A stretch of DNA of 64,000 bases from Equus caballus. Lineage: Eukaryota > Chordata > Mammalia > Perissodactyla > Equidae. A program made the translations under genes and the position numbers. How positions within the stretch are numbered: position 1 is the stretch's first letter; each line of letters opens with the position of its first letter. The stretch spans positions 15,793,001 to 15,857,000 of the forward strand of contig NC_091695.1 in the NCBI RefSeq assembly GCF_041296265.1. Direction: 5' to 3'. Below the pieces are notes generated by a model, which saw nothing but the letters and a program-made list of their open reading frames with translations, was not told the DNA's origin and did not search any database. Positions 1 through 11,711 of the stretch are shown one piece after another.

Positions 1-89
1 AAAACTCAGAATAGTTTTTAGAGCTATGGCTTTTAACATATACATAGATAGATTGAAATTGGCAAAGGAAAAAGTTGAGTACGTGGTGT

Positions 90-810
90 CCAGGAGACAT
101 CAGGTATGAGCTTCCACTTGTCCTCTTCCGGTGGAGTCGCACAGACAGTACTCAATTTCCCCAGCAGTGTTGTCTAATGCCTTGTTTGAAGTACTGCCAA
201 CCAGAGAAGATTAACTAAGTCTTCGAGTCCAGGGTTTTATTGGAGGTCAGTACATAGGCATGGAGAGCACACATAATTCTCCTCAGTTTCTTAGACTCCA
301 AGCACCCCACGTTAGAGTTCAGTCTGATACAGCCTAGCACAAATGGTACAAAAATCCCCCAGGTATTCACCAGAAATCACACCATTAGCATAAACTGTTT
401 GATGTGGGCTCCATGATCCAAAAATGGTCTCTTTTTTTTTTTTTTTTTTAGAGGAAGATTAGCCCTGAGCTAACTACTGCCAATCCTCCTCTTTTTGCTG
501 AGGAAGGCTGGCTCTGAGCTAACATCCATGCCCATCTTCCTCTACTTTATATGTGGGACGCCTGCCACAGCATGGGTTTTGCCAAGCGGTGCCATGTCTA
601 CACCCGAGATCTGAACCAGAGAACCCCGGGCCACCAAGAAGCGGAACATGGGAACTTAACCACTGGGCCACTGGGTCAGTCCCCAAAAATGCTCTTATCA
701 AGAAGAGTATTCCAAGGTTCAAAGGTTATCATTCAGGAGCCAGTCAGAGGCCAGCCCTTAAGATCTTTGGAATATGAAGAGTTTGGCTAGCCCAGGCTGA
801 TTGAGTGAAC
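90..810. repeat. Old LTR-type repeat remnant, family unsure, split by an ERE
   Basis: This block is richer in G and C than the surrounding AT-rich DNA and resembles ancient interspersed LTR-type repeats read on the reverse strand. The ERE at 429-693 interrupts it, and the flank resumes at about 694. I cannot name the family from memory. It is treated as a fossil and its limits are approximate. No gene is visible here. Confidence 0.3.
429..693 (-). mobile_element. ERE SINE (perissodactyl tRNA-derived), copy 1
   Basis: A poly-T run starts the element on the + strand, followed by the inverted ERE body (gaggaagattagccctgagc, then the block around ctgaggaaggctggctctga) and the tRNA-like head ending near cactgggtcagtcccc. 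Poly-T first means the SINE lies on the minus strand. EREs were copied by L1 machinery. The short ORFs across it are chance. Confidence 0.95.
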
Positions 811-1240
811 CCATCACTGTATAGTACCAATATAAAAAACTTAGTGAAAATGATTCTTACATGATTGTAATTTGGCTGTCTAGTTTTGCAAGTACAGAAA
901 ATGAATGAATCTTCAAATATGAGTTAACTATTCTTTATGAAGTTTTTCAGCTGACTCTCTCCATTTATAACTACTATTCCAAATACGGTCCTTTTGCAGT
1001 ACAGTCCATGGTACATGGTATGCAGCTTTCAAGCTAGATAATGTTTTTTCTCCCTCCCTACGTCACAAAAGAAAAACAAATCTCCTGAATCATTTTGCTT
1101 TTTCTTGGCAAGGTGAACAATAATTTTCAAAATTTTGCCTTTAAATATGTAAATCTTGGTTCAGGAAAAATAAAAATTAGTTTACCTCTCACGATCTCAA
1201 GAAAGGATACAATTATTCACAATATTGAAGACCAGAATAT
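811..1240. other. AT-rich intergenic, nothing recognised
   Basis: No coding potential, RNA gene or recognisable repeat is seen between the first repeat block and the first solo LTR. Confidence 0.5.
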
Positions 1241-1766
1241 TGCGTGGGCTCAGAACTGGGCACCCCAAAATGTGTCTCTTTGGCATTAGGATTATTTTGG
1301 GCTGATTACTTTTAAAAACTACAGACACGGGAAAAGCTCTGAAAACCAGGTAGAAGTTACCCTTTGTAAGAGACATTTACATATGTAGGGGAAATTTCCA
1401 TTTGTAAATACATTTCCCTCTCTGTACCAGGAAAAGGGAGGATGAACTTACCTTAGAAACTCTTATCAATGAGGAAGACAAGAAAAATCTGCATAATAAC
1501 CTTAATCTTGTTTACTGTGCTTTTCTGGTAATCTCCCATAACTGACTCTCCCCACCCCCAACATCCTCCTTTGTCCTTAGCTGAAGTTGATAGTGAAGGT
1601 AACAGCTCCTCCATCTGACTGAGTTACCGTTTTCCTGGGTTTCTCCCATGTATACATGTTATTAAACTTATTTGATTTTTCTTCTGTTACTGTGTCTTAT
1701 GTCAATTTAATTTGTATCCCAGCCAATAGGACCTAGAGATTAGAGGATTTCTCTTCCTCCCCTACA
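1241..1766 (+). mobile_element. Solo LTR, class I ERV-like, copy A
   Basis: This 526-bp element begins TGCGTGGGCT and ends CCTCCCCTACA. It is flanked by the 4-bp direct repeat ATAT (1237-1240 and 1767-1770), the duplication size usual for gamma-type (class I) retroviral integration. The same sequence recurs at 2739-3273 and, inverted, at 18570-19107. No internal retroviral sequence adjoins it, so it is a solo LTR fossil. Divergence between copies suggests an insertion tens of millions of years old. Confidence 0.8.
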
Positions 1767-1984
1767 ATATAATATGCAAAACTGGAAATATCAGCAATCT
1801 AGAAGCTTTGTTTCTCTGGGGCCAGTTATTTGGGGCATGTTAGGATGTCCTCTATTCAGAGTTCTGCACACAATTTCCAATATGTGGAGGGAGGGTTCCC
1901 CTCATTACCAGCATGAAAGAAATGTTCTGGACATCAGCTGGGTTTCCTACGCTTAAGATCAATTCTAACACTATCTGCCCAGAG

Positions 1985-2700
1985 ATAGCACTACATTCGA
2001 AAGGTTAAGAGCTCAGTGCCAAAAGACTGCCTCCCCCTTCAGATGCCAGTCTCAAGTCCAGGTTGTCACTTTGCTTCTGAGCAAATGGCTATAAAACAGA
2101 GGTTCCCATGATTCTTTCCTTGGGTTTGATTAATTTGCTAGAGTGGCTCACAGAACTCAGGGAAACATTTACTTAATAGATCACTGCTTTATCATAAAGG
2201 ACATAATTGAGGAACAGCTGTATGGAAGAGAAGCATAGAGCAGGGTATGGTGAAAGAGCATGGAGTTTCCCTGCCCTCTCTGAGCATCCCACTCTCCCAT
2301 CACTTCCATGTGTCAACCAAATATTAAATTATTTGAACCCTGTTGGCTTGGAGTTTTCTGAAGTCTTCATTATATATGCAGGATTGATTAAAATATTTAC
2401 CATTGGTAATTGATTCAACCTCCAGCCCCATTCCTCTCTCCCTTCCTGGGAGGTCAAGGGGTGAAACTAAAATTTTTAATCACAGGGTTTGTTCCCCTGG
2501 AAATCAATGTCCATCCTTATGTGATCTAGGGGCATTCCAAAAGCCAGCTAACTAACATAACGAAATACACTTTTATCTCTCCCACCACTTAAGAAATTCC
2601 AAAGGTTTTGGAAGCTCTGTGCTAGAAACTGGAGTTTCTCAAGTACGTGTTTCTCATTGTAAATCACATATCACCAACTCCTTAAGTGGAGGTAGCCTTT
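1985..2700 (-). repeat. Ancient interspersed repeat, LTR-like, family unsure
   Basis: Phrases such as ttaatttgctagagtggctc, cacagaactcagg and gattgattaaaatatttacc followed by ccattggtaattgattcaac match an old mammalian interspersed repeat that I remember in inverted form, but I cannot name it with confidence. It fills the space between solo LTRs A and B and carries no gene. Confidence 0.4.
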
Positions 2701-2738
2701 TCTAAACCTTATATTCCCCAACACATAAAAGATGCAAC

Positions 2739-3273
2739 TGTTGGGACTGGAATTGGCCACCCCATGATATGACTCTTAGGCATGAGGATTATTTAGGGCT
2801 GATTCCTTTTAAAAGATGCAGACATGAAAGAAACTCTGAAAAGTAGAATTTACTTACCTTTGTTATGAGACATTTACATTTGTATAGGAAATCTCCATCT
2901 GTAAAGGTGTCTCACTCTCTGTACCAGGAAGAGGGGGGTGCCCTTATCTCTAGAAACTCTTATCAGTGCAGAAGGCAAGGACTTAAATCTAAATAATAAC
3001 CTTACTCTTGTTTACTGTGTTTTTCTGGTAATCTCCCATAAATGACTTCCCCTATCCCCAACATATTCGTTTGTCTTTAGCTGAGGATGGTATTTAAGGT
3101 GAGAGCTTCCACCATTTTGTCGAGTTGTTCAGTTTGTATGAGTCTCTCCCATGTATACATGTTATAAAGTTTTATTTAATTTTCTCTGTTAATCTGTCTC
3201 AAGAGAATTTAGTTTGTAGCCCAGCCAGCAAAAGGACCTAGAGCAGGTAGAGGAAATATCTTCCTCCCCTACA
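2739..3273 (+). mobile_element. Solo LTR, class I ERV-like, copy B
   Basis: This 535-bp copy has the same family sequence as 1241-1766. It starts TGTTGGGACTGGAATTGG and ends CTTCCTCCCCTACA, with the 4-bp duplication CAAC at 2735-2738 and 3274-3277. Because copies A and B each have their own duplication, they are independent solo LTRs rather than the two ends of one provirus. Confidence 0.82.
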
Positions 3274-4911
3274 CAACATATAGATAAACTGCTTTCAGTT
3301 TTGTAGACTACATCTTTTATATGGGTGAATGAACTTTTGACTTACTCACTAGGTCCTCTTCAAAGCTGACAATGTTGTATAGGATGCATAGCAAGAAAGG
3401 GTGCTTCAGACCGCAATGCAAGCAGTTCTATACCTCAGCCCTTTTCATACAGTTGTCGTGAAATTGATACTGCCATATCTAGGCATTATATGCAGTAGCA
3501 GAGAAGCCTTTAGAGATTTTGATTGAATCAGATTTTTGGTCAGCAAATTTATCTCTCTCATTTTGAGGAATAAACATTGTCTTACTATTGGGTTCTGGTT
3601 GAGATAGAATACCTGGCCAATGTACACCAGGTTATTATATGCCCTAAATTCTTTATTATAAGCATGAAGATATAAGGTTCTTTTAGTGACCAAGTCAGGC
3701 TGGGAAGAACCTTATTATTTCCTGGAATTTGCATATGTGGAGCTGGGCATGAGCAAATCCTGAAGGCCCAAGCAATTTTCAGGAAACTTTCAGTTACTTT
3801 TCCACACAAAGTAGCACCAAGGGACCTTTCTATGACCAATTAACAGAAGAGCTAAGAAAAAAAAAAAAAACTGAGCCTGCTGGCTGCCTTGTTCTACATG
3901 CTGTAGTGGTTACATGCCAAAGAAGAGTTTACTGCAGTATTATTACCCCAGACTAGGTAATTTCCAAAGAATATTAGATAAAATTGAAGAATTTATCCAA
4001 TTAGTACAGCTTCCAGAAATGAACATTTTTCGTCTACATTACTTAGTAGAGGAGATCTATTTTGTTTTGGCCAGGAGATCAGAAACCTGAAGGAATAAAT
4101 TGGTAATGAAAGGGGAGGTTCAAGGAAGTTGTATGAGGATGGACTTCCTGAGATGGACTGTATTCAACTGATAACACACTCATAAAAATGTTTCTTCTCT
4201 GATCTGTAACTCTTGGCTCAGCAATTTAGAGGATTTCTTAAGCAAAAGAGCAATATGTCCTCTAAAGTACCCAATGGTGATTCCACTGAATTGGAAGCAG
4301 AGAATGCTGCAGTGACTTTTCAGGTCCCATAACTAAGGCTAAGGAGATAGATATTTCCTCTCATTGCTCCCTAGAAACTAAGGCTTGGGTATGTGCACCG
4401 CTGTAGGCTAAACAAACATTCCATTCCTGACTTTTGCTTCTTTTGAAAATGAAGCAAAATGAGAGATTATTCAAAACAGCTGGCAGTGCAAGTGGCTGGC
4501 AATTTTATGTGAAGCAAAATTCCTATAGTGAGATTCTCACTCTTATTTTCTTTGGTTCCTGCGTGTTTTCACAACTAGTTCCCCAGGTTCCTCATAATAT
4601 CCAATATCCTTTCAGCACATTCATTTTCTGCTTTAATGAGCAACACTGGTTGATGGCGGTCTGTGCCAATATCACTGTTTAAGAAAATATGCTAGTACCC
4701 TTAAAGTTAGGGATAAACCTCTTGTTTTAATAACACATGCATTCCTTATTGAAATAGAAATTGTCTTTATAGTTACATTTCAAAAAAATACAACTAGGAC
4801 ATTAGTATTTATTTTTTACTATTTATTTTTGCCAGATGCATAGATTTATTAAGTGAAAAAGAAAGAAAATAAAGAAAGCAAAATAATTTTCGCAACTTCT
4901 CTCATTCTGAA
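3274..4911. other. Intergenic, nothing recognised
   Basis: About 1.6 kb without a supportable gene. A short A-run lies near 3857. Reading frames here are short and match no family I know. Confidence 0.5.
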
Positions 4912-5175
4912 TTTTTTTTTTTTTTGAAGATTGGCACCTGAGCTAACAACTGTTGCCAATCTTTCTTTCTTTTGCTTTTTTTCATCCCTAAATACCCCCG
5001 GTACATAGTTGTATATTTTAGTTGTGGGTCCTTCTAGTTGTGCCATGTGGGATGTCACCTCAGTGTGGCCTGAGAAGTGGTGCCATGTCCACGGGCAGTA
5101 TCTGAACCAGAGAAAACCTGGGCCAGTGAAGCAGAGTGCGCAAACATAACCACTTAGCCACAGGGCTGGCCCCCT
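4912..5175 (-). mobile_element. ERE SINE, older subfamily, copy 2
   Basis: Poly-T at about 4913-4924 is followed by an inverted ERE of the subfamily carrying cttctagttgtgccatgtgg and ending cacagggctggcccc. It is more divergent than copies 1 and 3. A 144-codon open frame on the minus strand runs through it and is explained by the SINE. Confidence 0.92.
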
Positions 5176-5529
5176 CACTCTGAAATTTTTTGAGCTGTAT
5201 TTTTCCAGCTCTTCATTTTTCACACACATTTCTGTTTTGATTGATGAAAGATGATCTTCTTTTCTAAATACAGTGATCTTCATCTCATAAGAAGCCTTCT
5301 AATAACAACGAAACTTATTTCAATCTCTCCACCAAATTTAGGAAAGAAGGCAGTTGTTTGCAATAAGTCTGGCAAACTGTACTAATCCATTCACCACTCT
5401 GTCCCCCTTATCTTAAAGTATAGAGTCTACACCATTGTCAATAATTTAAAGAAAGTTAAAATTTAGAATACATTTAAAAACAATAAGAAATACTGCTGTA
5501 CATAGTGCAATAATTGCATAAGAAAGTGA

Positions 5530-5760
5530 ACATTCATTAAATGAGTACAATCTGCTGAACAAGGGGCTGATATTAACATGTTTTATCCCAATCCTCACGA
5601 GAATCTGAGGTGATCAATTATTATTCACAATTAAAAAATTATTAAAATAAGATTAAATGAGGAACTCAATGTGTCACAGTTGTGAAATGGCAAAACTAAC
5701 ATTTAAATCCAGATTGCCTGAGTCATAAGCTCTTACTTGGCATCTTAGTCTTATCATTTA
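5530..5760 (-). repeat. MIR SINE fragment
   Basis: A worn inverted MIR: a pattern resembling 'tttatcccaatcctcacgag', then a degraded 'gaggaactcaatg' and 'gtcataagctctta' match the order of motifs in reverse-complemented MIR. Confidence 0.55.
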
Positions 5761-5953
5761 AGGCCTATTTCCTTATAATAACCCACATAACTGGAAAAAA
5801 AAAAAACCCAAAAATTGCAGTGTCTTGGATTCTTCTCAATAATATTGAGATTGTACTTTAGAATTCTCTGATATAACTAAATGCTGTAAAGTATCTTTAA
5901 GTATATGAAAGAAATGGAAGAATTTATAGGAGAAATCATTCTTTTTCATTGGC

Positions 5954-5980
5954 TGTTATAATTAATGAATTTGTATTCTT
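5954..5980 (+). repeat. 27-bp target-site duplication of young L1, left copy
   Basis: This 27-bp sequence (starting tgttataattaatgaa) recurs without a mismatch at 7202-7228 and brackets the L1 insertion exactly. It marks target-primed reverse transcription. Confidence 0.95.
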
Positions 5981-7201
5981 GGTTTTTTTTATTATTAACG
6001 TTATGATAGTTAACATCCTTGTGAAATTACAGTTGTACATCATTATTAGTCATGTTGTGGGTACACCACTTCACCCCTAGTGCCCTCCCCCGACCCCCCT
6101 TACCCCAGTAACCACTGATCAGTTCTCTTTGTCCACATGTTAACTACCACCTGTGAGTGGAGTCATACAGAATTCGTATTTCTCTGTCTGGCTTATTTCA
6201 CTCAACATAATACCCTCAAGGTATATCCATGTTATTGTGAATGGGACAACCTTGTCTTTTTTATGGCTGAGTAGTATTCCATTGTAAATATATACCATAT
6301 CTTCTTTATCCGATCATCCATTGCTGGGCACTTAGGTTGGTTCCTTGACTTGGCTATTGTGAATAATGCTGCGATGAACATAGGGGTGCATGGGTGTTTT
6401 GGAATTGCTGATTTCAGGTTCTTAGGATAGATACCCAGTAGTGGGATGGCTGGGTCATAAGGTATTTCTATTCTTAACTTTTTGAGGAATCTCCATACTG
6501 CTTTCCATAGTGGCTGCACCAGTTTGCATTCCCAACAACAGTGTATGAGGGTTCCTTTTTCTCCACAGCCTCTCCAACATTTGTCACTCTTGGTTTTGGA
6601 TATTTTTGCCATTCTAACAGGTGTAAGGTGATATCTTAGTGTAGTTTTGATTTGCATTTCCCTGATGATTAGTGATGATGAGCATCTTTTCAAGTGTCTA
6701 TTGGCCATCCGTATATTTTCTTCGGAGAAATGTCTTTTCATGTCCCCTGCCCATTTTGTAATTGGGTTGTTTGATTTTTTATTGTTGAGTTGTGTGAGTT
6801 CTTTGTATATTACGGAGATTAACCCTTGGTTGGATAAATAACTTGTAAATAATTTTTCCCAATTAGCGGGTTGTGTTTTTGTTTCCATCCTGTTTTCCCT
6901 TGCCTTGAAGAAGCTCTTTAGTCTGATGAAGTCCCATTTGTTTATTCTTTCTATTGTTTCCCTTGTCTGAGGGGTTATGGTGTCTGAAAAGATGCTTTTG
7001 AAGTTGATGTCAAAGTGTGTACTGCCGATATTCTCTTCTAGAAGACTTATTGTTTCAGGCCTAATCTTTAGGTCTTTGATCCATTTTGAGTTTTAGTAAA
7101 TGGTGAAAAAGAATGGTTGATTTTCATTCTTTTACATGTAGCTGTCCAGATTTCCCAGCACCATTTGTTGAAGAGACTTTCTTTCCTCCATTTTCCTCCA
7201 T
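5981..7201 (-). mobile_element. Young 5'-truncated L1 (ORF2 C-terminus plus 3' UTR)
   Basis: About 1.2 kb of L1 in reverse orientation. The minus strand of 6232-6888 keeps a 218-residue open frame that is the C-terminal part of L1 ORF2p. It contains the cysteine-rich segment ([18 protein letters not shown]) and the family tail including MEYYSAIKK near its end. The 3' UTR lies toward lower coordinates and ends in a short A-tail (T8 at 5983-5990). The open frame and the perfect 27-bp flanking duplication make this the youngest L1 in the window. It lacks the endonuclease and reverse transcriptase domains and so cannot move by itself. It is not a host gene. Confidence 0.95.
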
Positions 7202-7228
7202 TGTTATAATTAATGAATTTGTATTCTT
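7202..7228 (+). repeat. 27-bp target-site duplication of young L1, right copy
   Basis: Identical to 5954-5980. See the L1 at 5981-7201. Confidence 0.95.
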
Positions 7229-8040
7229 CTTGTTTTTTAAGCAAAGATCTCTCAGTAATGGCAAGGTGTTATGAGATGTATGTTATGCTGTAACTGGCTT
7301 CATTATAGTCCATTATGTTACAATTCTTCATCTTTCTCATGTAAAACAAATAATTCATGTCACATCACTGGAAAGACAGTAATTGCTTGTCCAAAGGTCT
7401 CCTGGGGGTGGGGATTATCTTGAGGTAATGTCCCACTTGTCGCAGACTGGAAGATAAATACTCATCCCTTGTAAGACCTATTTGTAAATCTGGAGAGAAA
7501 TGCTGTCAGCCTCTTGTACAAAATAAATTCTATAATTCAAAATTCCAGATGGTGCAAAGGTAGGTGATTGATTCCCTAAAGCACCAACAAAATATCTGTT
7601 GTGAGTGTTGCAAAGAGAATGGATTTACCTTAGATGAAATGTATCTTCACTGACTTTGTGTGGGATTTTCTTAGTTTGTGTGTGTGCATGGGCTGGGAGA
7701 ATGAGTGGGAGTCGGTGGGTGCATAAATCTGACCTTATCTTATCCAAGGCATTTTCCAAGAATCACTGTCTTTTCATTTGTGCCCCTTATTGCCATGACG
7801 AGGAAGCTGACTCTGCCTATTTTGGAATTTGAGGAAATTCAACGGTCTAGTTAATTTAGTAGGCTAAATTACGCTAAACCTCATCAGTAATCCAAACCTC
7901 AGTTTCTATGAGCACATATTCATATTCACATTCAGAATGACTGTTTTGTGATTTTTCCTCTAACTATCAACTCAGGGAACTTATGATTTTGAGATCATAT
8001 ATTGAATTATTAAATAATCATAAAGGCATCAATAGTAATA
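7229..8040. other. Intergenic, nothing recognised
   Basis: No gene, RNA gene or clear repeat was recognised in this stretch. Confidence 0.45.
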
Positions 8041-8044
8041 ATAG

Positions 8045-8290
8045 ATAATAATGGGTACATCTTCATGCTAGAATCTATAATATAGCAAGCTCTGTAAACA
8101 GTGTTATGAATTACCTAGTTTAATCTTGGTTTTAACCTTATGGTATATTATTATGCTAATTAAACAAAGACTTTTAGGCATAGAGAAGTTCAATGACCTG
8201 TACAACATTAGATGTCACATCTGAGGATAAACTCAATCCTGCCTAACTCTAAATCCTGTGTATTTAACGACTACAGCACAACGCCATTTG
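8045..8290 (-). repeat. MIR SINE, inverted
   Basis: In order: a degraded 'gttatgaattacctagttta' (the expected tail side of MIR read backwards), 'aggcatagagaagttcaatg', 'gtcacatctgaggataaac' and 'tgtatttaacgactacagca'. This is the arrangement of a reverse-complemented MIR. Confidence 0.75.
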
Positions 8291-8834
8291 AAAAGGAGAG
8301 GCAGCAAATTGTGTACATTTAGCTCTTGTTTTTCTCTCTTCTATATTCTACATTCATACTTCAAACAGAGTAGCAAATAAAAATCCATTCAAGGGCACCT
8401 TTTAGAAATAGCAGCTCTGTCAGATAGGATTTCCCTGAGAATCGGTGGGGCTCAACTTATTCTAGGAGATTACTCTGATCTCAGTCTAATGTAGTGTGAG
8501 ATGAATCCTTCAAGAAAAGTGAAATTGCTCTGTGATGCTCACACATTCAACAATTGACTACAGAAACCCTCTAGACAGTTTCATAGGTTTTATGGGGACT
8601 CCAGGAAGGAAAGTCAAACTTTGACCTCATAACTTATTTATGGATATAAGATATACACTTAATAAAATCGTTAGTAGACATGCTACTTGCTGGATGATCT
8701 TTTGAAGGTGAGTTAGTCGCCCCATCTGAAAAATAAAGGTGTGAATTTGATAATTCCTTTTGGCACTAAGACTCTATATTTAAATAAAGTATCAAAAAAT
8801 TCCTACAGAGGGAGAAAATATTTCTACATTAGAG

Positions 8835-9010
8835 GCACCATAGTATTGTAGTTAAGAAGTGAGACCTAGAATCTGTCTATGTATACTTGGGAATTTAACG
8901 ACATCCCTATGCTTCAGTTTTATCATCTGTAAAGACAGGGATAATAAAATCCATCTCATAGGACAGTATGAGGATTAAGTAGAATGATGCATGTCAAGTG
9001 CTCAGAAAAT
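8835..9010 (+). repeat. MIR SINE, forward
   Basis: Contains the MIR series: a head like 'catagtattgtagttaagaa', the core 'gcttcagttttatcatctgt', then 'gggataataaaatccatctc' and 'tatgaggattaagtagaatg'. This is a clear, moderately diverged MIR. Confidence 0.85.
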
Positions 9011-9349
9011 ATCTTGGGCCATTTTTCATAATTTGTGCTAGTATTGATTGCTTTCATCATCATTGTTGTTGTCATTAATGCAGATAACTAGGCAATATAG
9101 CAGAATATACTAGGACTCTAGTTCATAGAAAACCCAAATGAAAACTGTTCAAGGAAAAGAAAAGTCACAGTTTCCCTTTGTGGCGATGGTGGTTATACTT
9201 TATTTCTGTCTGGTGAGAGCTTGCGTAGTTTTTAATTTTTGCAAGTCTGTTCATTTGTTTGTTGTTTCTAGTGAGGAAATAAAGCATGTTTTGATAAACG
9301 TGCTGGATTTTAACAATTTCTATTAATAAATCTCTAAAAAATATAAAAG

Positions 9350-9535
9350 TTTACTGAGCAATTATGAAGCTCTTGTATATGCACAGTCTCATTTGCTTAG
9401 ATGGCACTTCTTTGTGATAAATAGAGTAGGTCTGATTTTATGAATGAGCATATGATGACATAAAGGTGAAGTGATTTGTACTTGTAGAATCAGAATTGGA
9501 GTCCAGGTCTCCACACACCCATTTACTTCTTTCCT
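9350..9535 (-). repeat. MIR SINE, inverted, degraded
   Basis: Shows the expected inverted order of the low-copy core (ataaaggtgaagtgatttgt) and the head side (aattggagtccaggtctcca). Confidence 0.55.
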
Positions 9536-9746
9536 ACTCTTCCTTGCTGCTGCCTGTTCTGTATCGGTGATAACAAATCAAGCCCATTAAGCAGGCAAAC
9601 ATGATAATCAGGAAGCCTCAGTGTAGAGTGTTAACTCATAATCAAAAGGCTGATGCTAGTAGTGATATCTCACTAGATATAATCTTTGGGAACCAAAGAC
9701 ATGGAATCTCCTAGATTTGATATACCTTTGGTGTTTATAGATTCTT

Positions 9747-10013
9747 TAATATTAATTATTATTTTTTTTTTTTGAGGAAGATTAGCCCTGATCTAACTGC
9801 TGCTAATCCTCCTCTTTTCACTGAGGAAGACTGGCCCTGAGCTAACATCCATGCCCATCTTTCTCTACCTTATGTGTGGGACACCTGCCTCAGCATGGCG
9901 TGCCAAGCAGTGCCATGTCTGCACCCAGGATCTGAACCGGCGAACCTCAGGCCACCGAAGCAGAACATGTGCACTTAACCACTGTGCCACCGGGCCGGAC
10001 CCTAATATTAATT
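9747..10013 (-). mobile_element. ERE SINE, copy 3, with its target-site duplication
   Basis: An inverted full-length ERE from poly-T (about 9761) to the head ending gggccggaccc at about 10002. An 11-bp direct repeat, taatattaatt, lies at 9747-9757 and 10003-10013. The tRNA-like promoter region is recognisable in inverted form (ggatctgaacc). Confidence 0.95.
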
Positions 10014-11000
10014 CTTTAGTTAGAAATTCGACAAAAATGACTTAGAGGAACCTTTTTTATGATTATTTAATTGATTCTTTAACCATGGAATTCCTTATTC
10101 AAAGTTTAATATAGAATATATATGACTAATTAATTGCAGATTATTTAACCACTGAATTGCTTTTTAATCATTATTTCAGAAAAAAGAAGAATAAAAAAGA
10201 AAAGGATTCAAGAGTGAGAATTTGAATATTATGTAAAGCTTAGACATGACATTTGCACAGCATGGACACAAAGGTTTTTCTCCCTTAAGAGTTTTAAATT
10301 TCTTCACTATAGTTTCACCACCTACCTTCCATCTTTTCCCAATCTAATTTTTTCTTTTTTAAGATCTGGTACCCAAAGAAAGCTGATTTCTCAGTGCACC
10401 TAGAAGGTCGCAGGTCATGTTGTTGGAGGAGGAGAAATTCTGAGGTTTCACCAGGTGTGACACAGAGAATTGCTCTCCATTACTTATTTACCTTATTACT
10501 CACTGTACTGTTACTCACTTAAACCACTTCCAAAATTACAAATCTTTAACTTCTCACTAAATATTCCATCCCATTATAATTTATTTTTTATTTGCAGCCA
10601 TCATTTTGTTCCCTTGATTATTTCTCCTTCAGACTCTATAATATACATTTTTTCATATAGCCCCAGTTTAGAAGTTCATTAGTAAGTGTAGAGATAGAGT
10701 TATTTTTCAAAACACTTAATGTTTCTGGAACTTCACACCAGGCATTGTCTTACCTCAGATATGAGACATAAACCTAAAAAGAGAAAAGCAATAATTATAA
10801 GGCACATGTAAAAGATTTTCTTCTGCCAGACAATGCATTTGGATAGAATAGAACACATGCACACAGCTTTCCTTTCTAAGAGACCACAGATCATGTGTCC
10901 AGCATGACAAATGTAAATGAATTTTGAGACAACTGAGTATTTCATGCCATTGAGTAAGCAATTAAAAAGAAACAAAAAAGTCAATTTATTTCTTTTAACA
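10014..11000. other. Intergenic, nothing recognised
   Basis: About 1 kb of AT-rich sequence with only short chance frames. Confidence 0.45.
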
Positions 11001-11004
11001 GATT

Positions 11005-11205
11005 TTATTTAATAAGTACTCATATTAGTGTTGATTATGTCAGTTACATAAATGTTTTGCAAATATCTATTCATTTATTTCTCTAACCATCACAGAGTGG
11101 TTAAATAACTTTATGAAGGTCACACAATCAGTAAGCAGCAAAGCTAACATTTGAACCTAGTCTTCTATTGCATAACTATTGTGCTTTAACCGTTATGTTG
11201 AACTA
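11005..11205 (-). repeat. MIR SINE, inverted
   Basis: The series 'ttaaataactttatgaaggt', 'cacacaatcagtaagcagca', 'catttgaacctagtcttcta' and 'ctattgtgctttaaccgtta' is the reverse complement of the MIR core and head. Confidence 0.75.
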
Positions 11206-11589
11206 ACTCCCAAGATCACAGATATTCATCTATGGAGTTATCTAGTTTACCTGTGGATAATTTTTTCCTAGAATTTTTCTCAACTTTACTTTCCTTTACA
11301 TGAAAGAATGTGATTTTAGGACTGGAAAATAAAGCTTTACCCCTGAAGATTTTATCAATTCTCATGATTCTACCAGGACTTACCAAGTGAGTCACATCCA
11401 TCCCCTTTCAGCCTGAAAGGAACTAATATCATTTCTCAATGTGCACAGCTTTTAATGAGTTACTGCACCTCAAAACAACATCTCTGAATAGCATCCTCTG
11501 GTATCAGTGAAGATTATCTCTTTTAAGGAAAATGACAAAAATCAAAACAAATCAAATATGTCATAGAAATTGCTATAACTGATTTTATT

Positions 11590-11611
11590 ATCTTTCCATT
11601 TGCATTCTTAG
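11590..11611 (+). promoter_or_regulatory. Candidate splice acceptor before the OR5AS1 coding exon
   Basis: A pyrimidine-rich tract (tctttccatttgcattcttag) ends in AG at 11611, about 100 bases before the preferred start. OR genes usually have non-coding 5' exons spliced to one coding exon, so this would be the 3' splice site. This is inferred from sequence only. Confidence 0.45.
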
Positions 11612-11711
11612 AAGGGAGAATAAAGATATTCCTCATTCATCAATAACTGAAGGCAACTGTCGTATTCTGATCCCATCTATTTTGGATGAGAAAAATGAGA
11701 AAATCAAGAAG

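Noticed and set aside
1241-3273. LTR copies A and B as the two ends of one provirus
   Set aside because: Each has its own 4-bp duplication, and the DNA between them resembles another old repeat, not retroviral internal sequence.
4849-5283. 144-codon minus-strand frame as a gene
   Set aside because: It runs through an ERE SINE and unrelated flanks.
6232-6888. 218-codon minus-strand frame as a host gene
   Set aside because: It is the C-terminal part of L1 ORF2p within a truncated L1 with target duplications.
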